NCBI RefSeq assembly: GCF_901875635.1
Contig: NZ_CABFMN010000086.1
Location: 9,702-73,701 of the forward strand
Length of the DNA stretch: 64,000 nucleotides
Origin: Xylophilus ampelinus
GTDB taxonomy: Bacteria > Pseudomonadota > Gammaproteobacteria > Burkholderiales > Burkholderiaceae_C
Reading direction: 5' to 3'
The notes beneath the pieces are model-generated. The model was not told the DNA's origin. It did not search any database and was given only the letters and a program-made list of their open reading frames with translations. This document shows positions 35,379 through 44,967 of this stretch, piece by piece; within the stretch, counting starts at the first letter, position 1, and every line of letters starts with the position of its first letter. The translations under genes were made by a program, and so were the position numbers.

Positions 35379-36338
35379 TCAGACCATGCCCGACTTGGTC
35401 ATGGTGGCGCGCAGGCTGGCGAATTCGTCGTCGACGAACTTGTCGAAGGCCGGGCCGCTCAACACGGCGGGCGTCCAGTCGTTCTTCTTCATGGCCTCGG
35501 CCCACGACGGCGTCTTCATCGCGGCCAGCACCAGATCGGTCAGCACTTTGCGCTGCTCGGCGCTGATGCCGGGGGCCCCGTACACACCGCGCCAGTTGCC
35601 GATCTCGACGTCGATGCCCTGCTCCTTGAGCGTGGGCACGTCGATGCCCGGCAGGCGCTGCGCCGAGGTGACGGCGATGGCCTTCATCTTGCCGTCGGCG
35701 ATGTAGGGCGCGAATTCGCTGTAGCCGCTGCCGCCCACGGTGACGTTGCCGCCCAGGATGGCGGCGGTCGCCTCGCCGCCCCCGCGGAATGCCACGTAGT
35801 TGATCTTCGACGGGTCGGCGCCGACCTTCTGCGCGATCATGGCCGCCGCGATGTGCTCGGTGGAGCCGCGCGAGCCGCCGCCCCACTTGACGCTGCCCGG
35901 GTCCTTCTTGAGCTGGGCGACGACGTCGGCCATGGTCTTGAAGGGCGAGTTGGCGGGCAGGACGAAGACGTTGTATTCGCTGGTCAGGCGCGCGATGGGC
36001 GTGGCCTGCGACAGGTTCACCGGCGGCTTGCCGGTGATGATGCCGCCGAGCATCACCGCACCCATCACCATCAGCGCATTGGGGTCGCCCTTGGAGCCGT
36101 TGACGAACTGCGCCAGGCCCAGCGCGCCGGCAGCGCCGCCCTTGTTGTCGTAGGTCACGGTGTCGGCCAGCTTGCCGTCGGTCAGCGCCTTGCCCAGTGC
36201 GCGGCCCGTGGTGTCCCAGCCGCCGCCGGGGTTGGCGGGAATCATCATCTTGATGTTGGCCGCGGCGTGTGCCGACAGCGGCAGCGCGCCGGTGGCGGCC
36301 AGGGCGGCAAGGGATTTCAGGAAGGTGTCGCGACGCAT
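35379..36338 (-). CDS. tctC: Tripartite tricarboxylate transporter binding protein (Bug/TctC)
   Basis: 319-aa periplasmic receptor. The signal peptide (MRRDTFLKSLAALAATGALPLSAHA) may be twin-arginine-like only weakly. The Bug fold shows the first ligand loop MIPANPGGGWDTTGRALGKAL and the GGSRGSTEHIAAAMIA region. The ligand is a carboxylate but not predictable. AGGAGA precedes the start. It is divergent from the two-component genes that probably control it. Confidence 0.93.
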   Translation of the reverse strand: MRRDTFLKSLAALAATGALPLSAHAAANIKMMIPANPGGGWDTTGRALGKALTDGKLADTVTYDNKGGAAGALGLAQFVNGSKGDPNALMVMGAVMLGGIITGKPPVNLSQATPIARLTSEYNVFVLPANSPFKTMADVVAQLKKDPGSVKWGGGSRGSTEHIAAAMIAQKVGADPSKINYVAFRGGGEATAAILGGNVTVGGSGYSEFAPYIADGKMKAIAVTSAQRLPGIDVPTLKEQGIDVEIGNWRGVYGAPGISAEQRKVLTDLVLAAMKTPSWAEAMKKNDWTPAVLSGPAFDKFVDDEFASLRATMTKSGMV

Positions 36339-36381
36339 GTCGATGTCTCCTAGGGGTCGTTGGGATCGGATCGCTGGAAAG

Positions 36382-36403
36382 GGAACCTGAGCGGAACCTG
36401 AGC
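36382..36403. promoter_or_regulatory. Tandem 11-bp repeat, candidate response-regulator site
   Basis: GGAACCTGAGC occurs twice head to tail without spacer in the divergent gap between tctC and its response regulator. OmpR-class regulators bind direct repeats spaced by one helical turn (family knowledge). Confidence 0.6.
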
Positions 36404-36543
36404 GCCGCTATGATGCGCCGCCCCGCTGTCAGTTGGCTGTCGGGCGCCTCGGGGTAATCACTGAGGGCCGGCGCAGGCCGCATCCCGTCGCCCGGCGGCA
36501 GGATGGGCGAACACTGCCGGCGCCCGCGTGCCCTCCCTTGCCC

Positions 36544-37236
36544 ATGAAGCTGCTCCTCGTCGAAGACGATCCCACCATGCAGACCACGCTGCAGCGCACG
36601 CTGGGGCGCCGGCAGATCGACGTGCGCGTGTGCGGTGACGGCACCCAGGCGCTGGCGCAGTGGCGCGCACTCGATCCCGACGTGGTGGCCCTCGACCTGA
36701 GCCTGCCGAACCTGGACGGCCTGCAGGTGCTGGCCCAGGCCCGTGCGGCCGGCCTGCGCACCCCGGTGCTGCTGCTGACCGCGCGCGGCACCGTGGGCGA
36801 CCGCGTGATGGGCCTGAACGCCGGCGCCGACGACTACCTGCCCAAGCCCTTCGACCTGGACGAGCTGGAGGCCCGCCTGCGGGCGCTGCGCAGGCGGCGC
36901 CAGGACGCGCCGGCCGACGAGGGCGTGCCCACGCCGCTGGAGGTGGGCGCGCTGCGCTTCGAACCCGACAGCGGCGCCATCTACCGCGGCGCCGAGGTGC
37001 TGGAGCTCACACCGCGCGAACTCGCCCTCATGCAGGCGCTGATGGCCAGGCCCGGCCATGCGGTGAGCAAGGAACGGCTCTTCGAGCTGGTCTTCCCCGG
37101 CGAGGCCGAGGTGCAGTACGAGGCGATCGAGGTCGTGGTCTACCGCCTGCGCAAGAAGCTGGCCGGCACCGGCACCACGCTGGTCACGCTGCGCGGGCTG
37201 GGCTACCTGCTCAAGGCGGCGCCGGACGCCGGCTGA
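36544..37236 (+). CDS. OmpR-class response regulator (TctD-like)
   Basis: 230 aa. The receiver domain (1-120) has the acidic pocket VEDD, the phosphorylatable Asp in VVALDLSLPNLDG and the Lys in DDYLPKPFD. The C-terminal winged helix (about 130-225) has ELTPRELALMQALM and VVVYRLRKKL. It precedes its kinase by four bases and is divergent from tctCBA, the usual tctDE layout, so it is expected to control carboxylate uptake. Confidence 0.93.
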   Translation: MKLLLVEDDPTMQTTLQRTLGRRQIDVRVCGDGTQALAQWRALDPDVVALDLSLPNLDGLQVLAQARAAGLRTPVLLLTARGTVGDRVMGLNAGADDYLPKPFDLDELEARLRALRRRRQDAPADEGVPTPLEVGALRFEPDSGAIYRGAEVLELTPRELALMQALMARPGHAVSKERLFELVFPGEAEVQYEAIEVVVYRLRKKLAGTGTTLVTLRGLGYLLKAAPDAG

Positions 37237-37240
37237 GCGC

Positions 37241-38662
37241 ATGCGTCGCACCTCGCTGCGCTTCCGGCTGCTGCTGGGCCTGCTGGCGCCGGTGGCGCTG
37301 TTCATCGTGATCAACAGCGTGAGCGTGTACCGCCAGGCGCTGGCGGCCGCCACCACCGCCTACGACCGCACGCTGCTCGCATCGGCCAAGACCATCGGCG
37401 AGCAGCTCGACGTCGAGGGCTACGACGAGACCGCCTCGCTGCGCGCCACGGTGCCCTACTCGGCGCTGGAGGCCTTCGAGGCCGACAACCAGAGCCGCAT
37501 GTACTACCGCGTGTCGACCCAGGGCGGCGAAATGATCTCGGGCTTTGCCGAGCTGCCCTTCTGGCGCGGCACCCTGCCAGCGCGGCCGCCGTACGCGGCG
37601 CTGGTCGACTTCTATGACGACACCTTCCGCGACCGGCCGGTGCGCGTGGCCGTGCTGCTGCAGCCCGTGGCCAGCGCCAAGGGCCGCGGCATGGCGGTGG
37701 TGCAGGTGGCCGAGACGCTGGAGCTGCGCGAGACCCTGGCGCGCCGCCTGCTGGTCGACATGCTGTGGCGCCAGCTGCTGCTGCTGGCGGTGGTGGCGGC
37801 CGTCACCGTTGCGGTCGTCGAACGGGCCACGCGGCCGGTGCGTGCGCTGGGCGAGGCGATCGAGGCCCGTGCGGCCGACGACCTCTCTCCCATCGACGCA
37901 CCCCACGCGCCGCGTGAACTCCTGCCGCTGGTCGATGCGATGACCGGCATCATGGGCCGGCTCCAGCGGCTGCTGGAGCACCAGAAGCGCTTCGTGCGCG
38001 ACGCCGCGCACCAGCTTCGCACGCCGCTGGCGGTGCTCAAGGCGCAGGTGCAGTCGGCGCAGCGAGGCGACGTGCCGCCCGCGCAGGCGCTGGGCGAGAT
38101 CCGCGAGACGGTCGAACGCGCCACCGCCCTGGCCAACCAGATGCTGTCGCTGGCCAAGATCGAGCAACTGCGGCAACAGCCCGAATCCGAATCGCTGGAC
38201 CTGGGCGAGATGGTGCGGCAGGTGGCGCTGGACCTGTCGCCGCTGATCGCCGACAGGTCGCTCGATTTCGAACTCGACGTGGCGCCGGCGCGGGTCGACG
38301 CCCACCGATGGATGCTGCTCGAGCTCGGCCGCAACCTGTTGCACAACGCCATCAAGCACAGCCCCTCGGGCGGGCCGCTGTCGGTCCGCGTCGCGGTCGA
38401 GGGCGACAGCGCCGTGCTGCGCGTGCGCGATGCGGGGCCGGGCATCTCCGCCGAGCTGCGCCAGCGCCTCTTCGCGCCCTTCGCCGCGGGCGACGTGGCG
38501 CGCGGCTCCGGGCTGGGACTCGCGATCTGCCGCGAGATCGTGCAGACGCTGGGCGGCGAGGTCACCTTGGACAATCGGCTCGGGCCCGACGCCCGCGTGC
38601 TCGGGCTGGATGCGGTGGTGCGGCTGCCCCTGGTCAGCCAAGCCGGCACGGCCGCGCCTTGA
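37241..38662 (+). CDS. Sensor histidine kinase (TctE-like)
   Basis: 473 aa. Two TM helices (LLLGLLAPVALFIVINSVSVY and LLLLAVVAAVTVAVVE) flank a periplasmic sensor of about 150 residues. A HAMP-like linker follows. The H-box is FVRDAAHQLRTPLAVLKAQ, the N-box is NLLHNAIKHSP, and the G-boxes are VRDAGPGIS and GSGLGLAICREI. It pairs with the response regulator before it and probably senses a tricarboxylate. Confidence 0.94.
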   Translation: MRRTSLRFRLLLGLLAPVALFIVINSVSVYRQALAAATTAYDRTLLASAKTIGEQLDVEGYDETASLRATVPYSALEAFEADNQSRMYYRVSTQGGEMISGFAELPFWRGTLPARPPYAALVDFYDDTFRDRPVRVAVLLQPVASAKGRGMAVVQVAETLELRETLARRLLVDMLWRQLLLLAVVAAVTVAVVERATRPVRALGEAIEARAADDLSPIDAPHAPRELLPLVDAMTGIMGRLQRLLEHQKRFVRDAAHQLRTPLAVLKAQVQSAQRGDVPPAQALGEIRETVERATALANQMLSLAKIEQLRQQPESESLDLGEMVRQVALDLSPLIADRSLDFELDVAPARVDAHRWMLLELGRNLLHNAIKHSPSGGPLSVRVAVEGDSAVLRVRDAGPGISAELRQRLFAPFAAGDVARGSGLGLAICREIVQTLGGEVTLDNRLGPDARVLGLDAVVRLPLVSQAGTAAP

Positions 38663-38746
38663 TCCGGCCGCCGACGCCCCCACCTACGCCGACGCACCCT
38701 TTTCGCCTTCACCGGCCTTCTTCGCTTCGCCGCAGATTTCGAATTC

Positions 38747-39184
38747 ATGGAGCGCATGCGCATCGACAAGTGGCTCTGGGCCGCCCGCTTCTACAAGACC
38801 CGCTCGCTGGCCGTCGACGAGATCGGCAAGAACCGGGTGCAGGTCAATGGCGACGCCGCCAAGCCGGCCCGCGAGATCAAACCCGGCGACACGGTGGCGC
38901 TGCGGCAGGGCCCCGTCACGCGCACGGTGCGCGTGCTGGGCCTGAGCCTGCAGCGCGGCCCGGCACCGGTCGCCCAGCAGCTCTACGAAGAAACGCCGGA
39001 GAGCCTCGCCGCCCAGGCCGCGGCGCGTGACGCGCGGCACGTCTCGCGCGAACCGGCGCTGAGCATCGAGCAGGGCCGCCCCACCAAGCGCGAACGGCGG
39101 CACCTGGACACGGCGCGCCAGCACGGCTGGGGTGACCGCTGGAGCGCCAGCGTGGACGACGCCTCGGACGGCGACACGCGCTGA
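38747..39184 (+). CDS. S4-domain RNA-binding protein, Hsp15-like
   Basis: 145 aa. The N-terminal S4 domain (MRIDKWLWAARFYKTRSLAVDEIGKNRVQVNG) is the hallmark of heat-shock protein 15 (HslR), which binds stalled 50S subunits carrying nascent chains. A basic/acidic tail follows. The family is usually about 130 aa. Monocistronic, with a mosaic repeat after it. Confidence 0.88.
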   Translation: MERMRIDKWLWAARFYKTRSLAVDEIGKNRVQVNGDAAKPAREIKPGDTVALRQGPVTRTVRVLGLSLQRGPAPVAQQLYEETPESLAAQAAARDARHVSREPALSIEQGRPTKRERRHLDTARQHGWGDRWSASVDDASDGDTR

Positions 39185-39195
39185 CACCTCGGGTC

Positions 39196-39259
39196 GCTAC
39201 GTTTTTCATAGCGCCTCACGCCCAGCAGACGGGCGCTGCAGCCCTTTTTGGCTTGGAAC
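39196..39259 (+). repeat. Mosaic repeat copy between the Hsp15-like gene and ppk2
   Basis: GCTACGTTTTTCATAGC hairpin, GCCCAGCAGACGGGCGCTGC block, AGCCCTTTTTGGCTTGGAAC tail; one of the best-preserved copies. Confidence 0.78.
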
Positions 39260-39306
39260 TGAAGCGGATCGGGTAGGCTGGCGGCTTTGCACTTCCGCCC
39301 ACCGCC

Positions 39307-40119
39307 ATGAGCAGCCTCAAGCACTACCGCGTCGGCACCGACGGCCGTTTCAAGCTCTCCCACGTCGACCCCGGCGACACCCCTTTCCAGCTCGAGGACG
39401 AGGCCACCGAACGCGTGCGCCTCGATGCCCTGGCCGAGGAACTGGACGAGTTGCAGAACCTCCTGCATGCCGAAGGCCGGCGCAAACTGCTGCTGGTGCT
39501 GCAGGGCATGGACACCAGCGGCAAGGACGGCACCATCCGCTGGGTGTTCTCGCGCACCTCGCCGCTGGGCGTGCGCGTCGCCGCCTTCAAGGCGCCGACC
39601 GAGGAAGAGAAGGCGCGCGACTTCCTCTGGCGCTGCCATGCCGTGGTGCCGCGCGCCGGCGAGATCGCGGTGTGGAACCGCAGCCACTACGAGGACGTCC
39701 TCGTGCCGGTGGTGGAAGGCTGGATCGACAAGGCCGAGACGCAGCGGCGCTATGCGCAGATCAACGACTTCGAGCGCCTGCTGGCCGAGACCGGCACCAC
39801 CCTGGTCAAGTGCATGCTGCACATCAGCAGGAACGAGCAGCGCGGGCGGCTGCAGGCGCGCATCGACACGCCGGGCAAGCAGTGGAAGTTCAGCATGGGC
39901 GACCTGGCCGTGCGCGAGAAATGGGACGACTACCAACGCGCCTACGGCAAGGCACTGGCCGCCACCTCGACCGCGCACGCGCCCTGGTACGTGATTCCGG
40001 CCGACAGCAAGCGGCAGCGCAACCTCATGGTCGCGCGGCTGCTGGTCAAGACGCTCAAGGACATGAAGATCGCCACGCCGCCGGGCGACCCCGCCCTCAA
40101 GGGCCTGCAGGTGGTGTGA
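39307..40119 (+). CDS. ppk2: Polyphosphate kinase 2 family nucleotide phosphotransferase
   Basis: 270-aa P-loop phosphotransferase that uses inorganic polyphosphate to phosphorylate nucleotides. Walker A is LQGMDTSGKDGTIR (about residue 68), the lid/Arg region is FLWRCHAVVPRAGEIAVWNRSHYEDVLV, and the Walker-B Asp is probably in NRSHYED. A single domain of this length fits the one-domain PPK2 classes acting on NMP or NDP; class cannot be set by eye. Confidence 0.92.
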   Translation: MSSLKHYRVGTDGRFKLSHVDPGDTPFQLEDEATERVRLDALAEELDELQNLLHAEGRRKLLLVLQGMDTSGKDGTIRWVFSRTSPLGVRVAAFKAPTEEEKARDFLWRCHAVVPRAGEIAVWNRSHYEDVLVPVVEGWIDKAETQRRYAQINDFERLLAETGTTLVKCMLHISRNEQRGRLQARIDTPGKQWKFSMGDLAVREKWDDYQRAYGKALAATSTAHAPWYVIPADSKRQRNLMVARLLVKTLKDMKIATPPGDPALKGLQVV

Positions 40120-40210
40120 AGAGGCCGCGGCCCGGCCTTCGCTGACGGCAGGCGCCCGCCCAGGACGACGGCGCCCCGCGTGGGGAAAGGAGAGGATCGA
40201 CGCTTCGCCG

Positions 40211-41143
40211 ATGAACCGCCTGCGCCAACTCCTTGCCGCTGCTCGTCGCGCCGCCCTGGCCGTTCCGGGCGTCGCGGTACTGGCATCGGCCATCCGCCAC
40301 TACATCCTGCACCAGAGCGCCAACCAGGCCGGCAGCCTGGCCTTCTCGCTGGTGCTGGCGATGTTCCCCATGCTGATCCTGCTCTCCTCTGGCGCAGGCT
40401 TCGTCGGCGACCCGGGCGATGCCGCCTCGGTCGCGCGCCGGATGCTCGAATACGCACCCGGCGTGGTGCAGCGCGCCTTGCTGCCGGTGGTCGACCAGGT
40501 GCTGGCGCAGCGTAACCAGGCCCTGCTGGCGATCGGCGTGGTGGCCACCGTCTGGACTGCCTCGTCGGGCCTGCAGGCGGTGCGCTCAGCCCTCAATCGC
40601 GCCTACGGCATCGAGCGCGGCCTGCCCTTCTGGAAAGCGCGCATCAAGGTCACGCTCTTCACGGTGGTGGTGGGCTTCGGTGCCTGGACCATCTTCAGCT
40701 CGGTGATCGTCATGCCCTACGTCTGGGAGTTCCTGGCGCGCAACTTCGGCCGCAGCCCCGAGGTGCTGTGGCTGCACTTCGGCGTGCGCTATGCGCTGGC
40801 CTACGTGGTGCTGGTGGCGCTGTATGCGCTGCTTTACGGCTGGCTGCCCGACCGCAGGCAGTACCTGAACACCGTGTTGCCCGGGGCCCTGCTGGGCGCA
40901 GCGCTTTGGGTGGCGGCGGCCATCGGGCTGTCGAAGACGCTGGCCACCGCCGGCAAGCTGGCGCTGGTGTATGGCAGCTTCGCCGGCGTGGTGGCAACGC
41001 TGGTCTTCCTGTACGTGAGTGCCACCACGCTCATCTTCGGCGCTGAAATCAACGGTGTGCTGCATCGGCGACGCACCGGAGCCGACGGACGCGAAGAGCG
41101 TGACGCACGCGAGGAACGCGACGATGCCCACGCGCCCGCGTGA
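40211..41143 (+). CDS. YihY/BrkB-family inner-membrane protein
   Basis: 310 aa with about six TM helices. Family pieces are NQAGSLAFSLVLAMFPMLILL, VWTASSGLQAVRSALNRAYG (the conserved helix before TM3) and YGSFAGVVATLVFLYVSATTLIFGAEIN near the end. The charged C-terminal tail (REERDAREERDDAHAPA) is cytoplasmic. Function of the family is unsettled; older names as RNase BN are wrong. The 200 bases after it contain an odd in-frame continuation (see findings). Confidence 0.88.
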   Translation: MNRLRQLLAAARRAALAVPGVAVLASAIRHYILHQSANQAGSLAFSLVLAMFPMLILLSSGAGFVGDPGDAASVARRMLEYAPGVVQRALLPVVDQVLAQRNQALLAIGVVATVWTASSGLQAVRSALNRAYGIERGLPFWKARIKVTLFTVVVGFGAWTIFSSVIVMPYVWEFLARNFGRSPEVLWLHFGVRYALAYVVLVALYALLYGWLPDRRQYLNTVLPGALLGAALWVAAAIGLSKTLATAGKLALVYGSFAGVVATLVFLYVSATTLIFGAEINGVLHRRRTGADGREERDAREERDDAHAPA

Positions 41144-41335
41144 GCCGGCGCGCAACGCCATGCCCTTTTGCGGGCGCGGGCCTGCCGCCAATTGCAGGGC
41201 GATCGATTCCGCCACTTGACCCGCCTCGAGCGCTGGCAACCCGAAGAGCCAGCCACCCTGTGCGGGTACGACCAGCCGGCCACCACTGCGCCCTACGAGC
41301 TGCAGAAGGTCTTCGGCGGCGCCGCCGCCGCCTGA
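41144..41335 (+). pseudogene. Possible gene remnant downstream of the BrkB gene
   Basis: After the BrkB stop the same frame continues open for 63 codons, with a Trp/Glu/Tyr-rich end (RLERWQPEEPATLCGYDQP and APYELQKVFGG) whose composition looks like real protein rather than antisense noise. There is no ATG and no ribosome site, only a TTG at 41216. It could be the 3' end of a lost gene; parent family not recognised. Confidence 0.3.
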
Positions 41336-41345
41336 TCGCTGCGGC

Positions 41346-43115
41346 TCACGCGCCGGCCGGCGCCATGCGGCGGCTGCCGCGTCCGCGCGCCGCGCGCACG
41401 AACTGCGGCTGGAAGCTGCGCTCGCTGCCGTCCGGGAACCTCAGCGTGATCGACAGGCTGTCGGCCGCCAGCACCTCACCCACGCCATAGCGCGGCACCT
41501 TGGCCCGGTGTCCGGGCGCCGGCAGCGCGATGGACTGTGCGCCAGACGGCGGGGGCGACGGACGGGCAGACTGCGGTGACGGCGCCGCCGCCTGGGCCAC
41601 CGAAATGCGAAGGCAGTTGTCGCACCGGCCGCAAGGCTGGGGATGCGCATCGCTCTGCAGCGCCTGGCGCAGCATCTGCCAGCGGCAGCCGCCCGAGAGC
41701 GCATAGGCGGTCATCTGCTCCAGCGCCGCCTGCTGCGCGGCGTGGTGCGCATCCTGCGTGCTCGACAAAACCGCCAAGGCGTCGGACTTCAACGGCGCGG
41801 TGCCCGTCCAGCGCAAGGCGGACGCGGGTCCGCGCACCAGCTCCGCCCGCCGGAGCGTCGCCAACAAGGCCCGCACGCGACCGGCCGGCAGCCCCAGCTG
41901 GTGCTGCAATGCAGCCGTGGTCCAGCCGCCTTCGCGCGGCTCGACGAGCGCGTCCTGCAGGCGCGAGAGGTCCTGCACCTGCGCCGGTGCAGCGGCGAGG
42001 AAGAATTGCTGGACCGCGCGGTCGCGCTGCACGAAGAGCAGGCGGCAGTCCGCCGGCTCACCGTCTCGGCCGGCCCGCCCAGCCTCCTGGTAGTAGGCGG
42101 CGGGACTGCCGGGCATCTGCGCATGCAGCACGAAGCGGATGTCGGGCTTGTCGACCCCCAGTCCGAACGCGTTGGTGGCGACCATGAGGCGCCGCTCGCC
42201 GGCCATGAACGCATCCTGCGCCGCGCGGCGCTGCTGCGCAGGCAGCCGCCCGTGATACAGGCCGGCGTCCTCGCCCGCCTCGCGCAGCGCCTGCACCACC
42301 TCCTCGGCCGCGCGCACGGTGGCGGTGTAGACGATGCCGGCCCCCGGGGTGCCGCGAACGAAGGCCAGGAGCTTCTCCAGCCGTTCCTTCTCGGAGCCGA
42401 CCACGTCAACCGCCAGCCGAAGGTTGGGACGGAAGGCGCCGGTCTGCACGCGCCCGTCGCGCGGGATGCCGAGGCGACCCATGATCTCGCCCATGGCCTC
42501 GGCGTCGGCCGTCGCGGTCAGCGCCAGGATCGGCGGCCCGCCGAGCGATTCGGCTGCGGCGCGCAGTTCCAGATAGGCCGGGCGGAAGTCGTGGCCCCAC
42601 TGCACGATGCAGTGCGCCTCGTCGACCACGAAGAGGGACACCCGCGCCCGGCGAAGGCGCGCGACGACCGCGGCCTGGCCCAGCCGCTCGGGCGTGCAGT
42701 AGACCAGCCGGACCGCGCCGGCGTCGATCGCCTTGAGGGCCTCCTCGATGTCCTCGGCACTTCGATGGCTGTGCAGGGCGACAGCCCGCACGCCGACCTC
42801 TTCGAGCTTGGCGCACTGGTCATCCATCAGTGCGATCAAGGGCGACACGACCAGCACCGGTCCGCCGAGCAGCATCGATGGGAGCTGGTAGCACAGCGAC
42901 TTGCCCGCGCCGGTCGGCATCACCACCAGCGTGGAGCGGCCGGCAAGGACGCGATCGATCGCGTCGCGCTGGCCCGCTCGCAGCCGGGTGTGGCCAAAGA
43001 CCTCGCGCAACTGGCGCTGGATCGACCGTGCCGGGGACGAAGCTCCGCCGGCGCTACGCCTCGAGCTTGAAGAAGAAGACGATGATGGAGAAGAAATGGG
43101 AGCCGTCGCTGACAT
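41346..43115 (-). CDS. recQ: RecQ-family DNA helicase
   Basis: 589-aa 3'-5' helicase. Motifs in order: 0 ([19 protein letters not shown]), I ([14 protein letters not shown]), II ([19 protein letters not shown]), III (LALTATAD), V ([20 protein letters not shown]) and VI ([12 protein letters not shown]). A zinc site lies in [20 protein letters not shown]. There is no HRDC domain; the C-terminus is a small beta domain ([23 protein letters not shown]) after a Pro/Ser linker. The N-terminus has an unusual run of Ser ([13 protein letters not shown]). Confidence 0.93.
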   Translation of the reverse strand: MSATAPISSPSSSSSSSSRRSAGGASSPARSIQRQLREVFGHTRLRAGQRDAIDRVLAGRSTLVVMPTGAGKSLCYQLPSMLLGGPVLVVSPLIALMDDQCAKLEEVGVRAVALHSHRSAEDIEEALKAIDAGAVRLVYCTPERLGQAAVVARLRRARVSLFVVDEAHCIVQWGHDFRPAYLELRAAAESLGGPPILALTATADAEAMGEIMGRLGIPRDGRVQTGAFRPNLRLAVDVVGSEKERLEKLLAFVRGTPGAGIVYTATVRAAEEVVQALREAGEDAGLYHGRLPAQQRRAAQDAFMAGERRLMVATNAFGLGVDKPDIRFVLHAQMPGSPAAYYQEAGRAGRDGEPADCRLLFVQRDRAVQQFFLAAAPAQVQDLSRLQDALVEPREGGWTTAALQHQLGLPAGRVRALLATLRRAELVRGPASALRWTGTAPLKSDALAVLSSTQDAHHAAQQAALEQMTAYALSGGCRWQMLRQALQSDAHPQPCGRCDNCLRISVAQAAAPSPQSARPSPPPSGAQSIALPAPGHRAKVPRYGVGEVLAADSLSITLRFPDGSERSFQPQFVRAARGRGSRRMAPAGA

Positions 43116-43618
43116 GCCGTGCAGCCTCCGTGCGGCGGGTGCGCACTCTCGTGAGCAGTCGGCGCGCGGCGGCGTCAGCAGCCTCCCCACGCACGTCCAG
43201 GCGCGCCCAGCGCGAGGGCTGCGCGTTCCGATCCCTGGCGGCCGGCGCGTCGGGATCCGTGGCCGCCTCTCCCCGTCGAGCGTCACCGCTGGGGCGAGAG
43301 GTTCCAGGATGGCTGCTGTGCTGGTTCGTGGGCGCGGTCGCGCCCTTCGGATTGCCCGTGGGCTGCGCCGCAGCGTGCATGGCCGCATCCATGGCGGCCG
43401 CCGGCAAACAAGAGAAATGCGTGCGTCTGAAGGTCTTCATGGTGTTCTTGACGCGGGGGAGATCGGCACGCCGTAGGAGATGCACGCGCCGCTGCATGTC
43501 TCGCAGCGTCGCCTTGTGCATTCCTACAGGCCAGGGTGACGCCAGGGCGGAAATTGGTCCCACACGCTGCCCTGCAGTCGCCTCTCCCGAAACGCCGAAA
43601 CGTCCAACCACCCTTGCC

Positions 43619-44857
43619 ATGAAAGCACTCACCTACCACTCCGCCAAAGACGTCCGCGTCGAGAACGTCCCCGACCCGATGCTTCAACAGGACGACGACA
43701 TCCTTCTGCGTGTGACTGCCACGGCAATCTGCGGATCGGACTTGCACATCTTTCGCGGAAAGATACCCGCCATGAAGTCTGGCGACATCCTCGGCCACGA
43801 GTTCATGGGCATCGTCGAGGAGGTGGGCGCCGCCGTCACGAAGGTCAGGAAGGGAGACCGCGTGGTGGTCCCGTTCACCATCAGCTGCGGCCACTGCTAT
43901 TTCTGCGATCGTCGGATGTTCGCTGCCTGCGAAACGACCAACACCGGCCGCGGCGCGATCATGAACAAGAAGAACGTGCGCCCAGGGGCTGGCCTGTTCG
44001 GCTACTCGCATCTCTACGGCGGGTACTCCGGCGGCCAGGCTGAATACGTGCGTGTGCCCAAGGCCAACAGCGGTCCCTTGGTCATCCCGCCCGGGCTCGC
44101 GGACGAGCGGGTGCTCTTTCTGTCCGACATCCTGCCGACCGGCTACCAGGCCGTCGCCAACGCCGAACTCGGGCCCGGCTCCAGCGTCGCCATTTTCGGC
44201 GCCGGCCCCGTGGGCTTGATGGCCGCCGCCTGCGCGCGGTTGGTAGGGGTGGAGCGCATCTTCATGATCGACGAACTGGACTACCGGCTGCGCTTCGCGG
44301 CAGAGACCTACGGGGTCGATCCCATCAACTTCCGCGAGGTCGACGATCCGGCCGAGTTGATCATCGAGCGCACCGACTTCCGCGGCGTGGATGCGTCCAT
44401 CGACGCGGTCGGCTTCGAGGCCAAGGGCAGCGCCGTGGAGACGGTGCTGACGGATCTGAAACTCGAAGGCTCGAGCGGGAAGGCCTTGAGGCAGGCGATC
44501 GCGGCGACACGCAGGGGCGGCGTGGTCAGCGTTCCCGGCGTGTATGCCGGCTTCATCCACGGCTTCCTTTTCGGGGATGCGTTCGAAAAGGGCCTGGTGT
44601 TTCGCATGGGGCAGACGCACACGCAGCGCCACATGCCTGAACTGCTGGAGCACATTCAGGCCGGGCGCTTGCATCCCGAGGTCATCATCACCCATCACCT
44701 GGCGCTGGAGGACGCGGCGCGCGGGTATGCGATCTTCGAGCAGGCCGAAGAGTCGTGCCGTAAGGTGGTCCTGACGCCGGGCGGGCCGCGGTCCGGCACG
44801 ATGTCTCCAGGCGGCGCGACGGTCGCACAGCGAACGCCGCGAGCAGTCATCCGGTAA
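43619..44857 (+). CDS. Zinc-dependent alcohol dehydrogenase, formaldehyde-dehydrogenase-like
   Basis: 412-aa MDR-family oxidoreductase. Catalytic zinc ligands are in [10 protein letters not shown] and GHEFMG; structural zinc cysteines are in [15 protein letters not shown]. The NAD(P) Rossmann motif is [13 protein letters not shown]. The long insert [29 protein letters not shown] is typical of the FDH-like subgroup of MDR dehydrogenases. Substrate unknown. The 500 bases between recQ and this gene hold no gene I can support. Confidence 0.92.
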   Translation: MKALTYHSAKDVRVENVPDPMLQQDDDILLRVTATAICGSDLHIFRGKIPAMKSGDILGHEFMGIVEEVGAAVTKVRKGDRVVVPFTISCGHCYFCDRRMFAACETTNTGRGAIMNKKNVRPGAGLFGYSHLYGGYSGGQAEYVRVPKANSGPLVIPPGLADERVLFLSDILPTGYQAVANAELGPGSSVAIFGAGPVGLMAAACARLVGVERIFMIDELDYRLRFAAETYGVDPINFREVDDPAELIIERTDFRGVDASIDAVGFEAKGSAVETVLTDLKLEGSSGKALRQAIAATRRGGVVSVPGVYAGFIHGFLFGDAFEKGLVFRMGQTHTQRHMPELLEHIQAGRLHPEVIITHHLALEDAARGYAIFEQAEESCRKVVLTPGGPRSGTMSPGGATVAQRTPRAVIR

Positions 44858-44967
44858 CGAGCCTAGGCGCAGCGCCGTGGGTGCTCCTGCGCCGAAGCTC
44901 GGCCGATGTCCTACAACCCTGTGCGACGAATTGCGCCAGAAGATGAGGACACCCACGAGGAGCCTCC

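Noticed and set aside
43054-43440. Minus-strand frame starting [20 protein letters not shown] upstream of recQ
   Set aside because: The start looks faintly like a signal peptide but there is no ribosome site, it overlaps recQ, and the rest is Arg/Ala-rich shadow sequence. The whole 43116-43618 gap is left without a gene.
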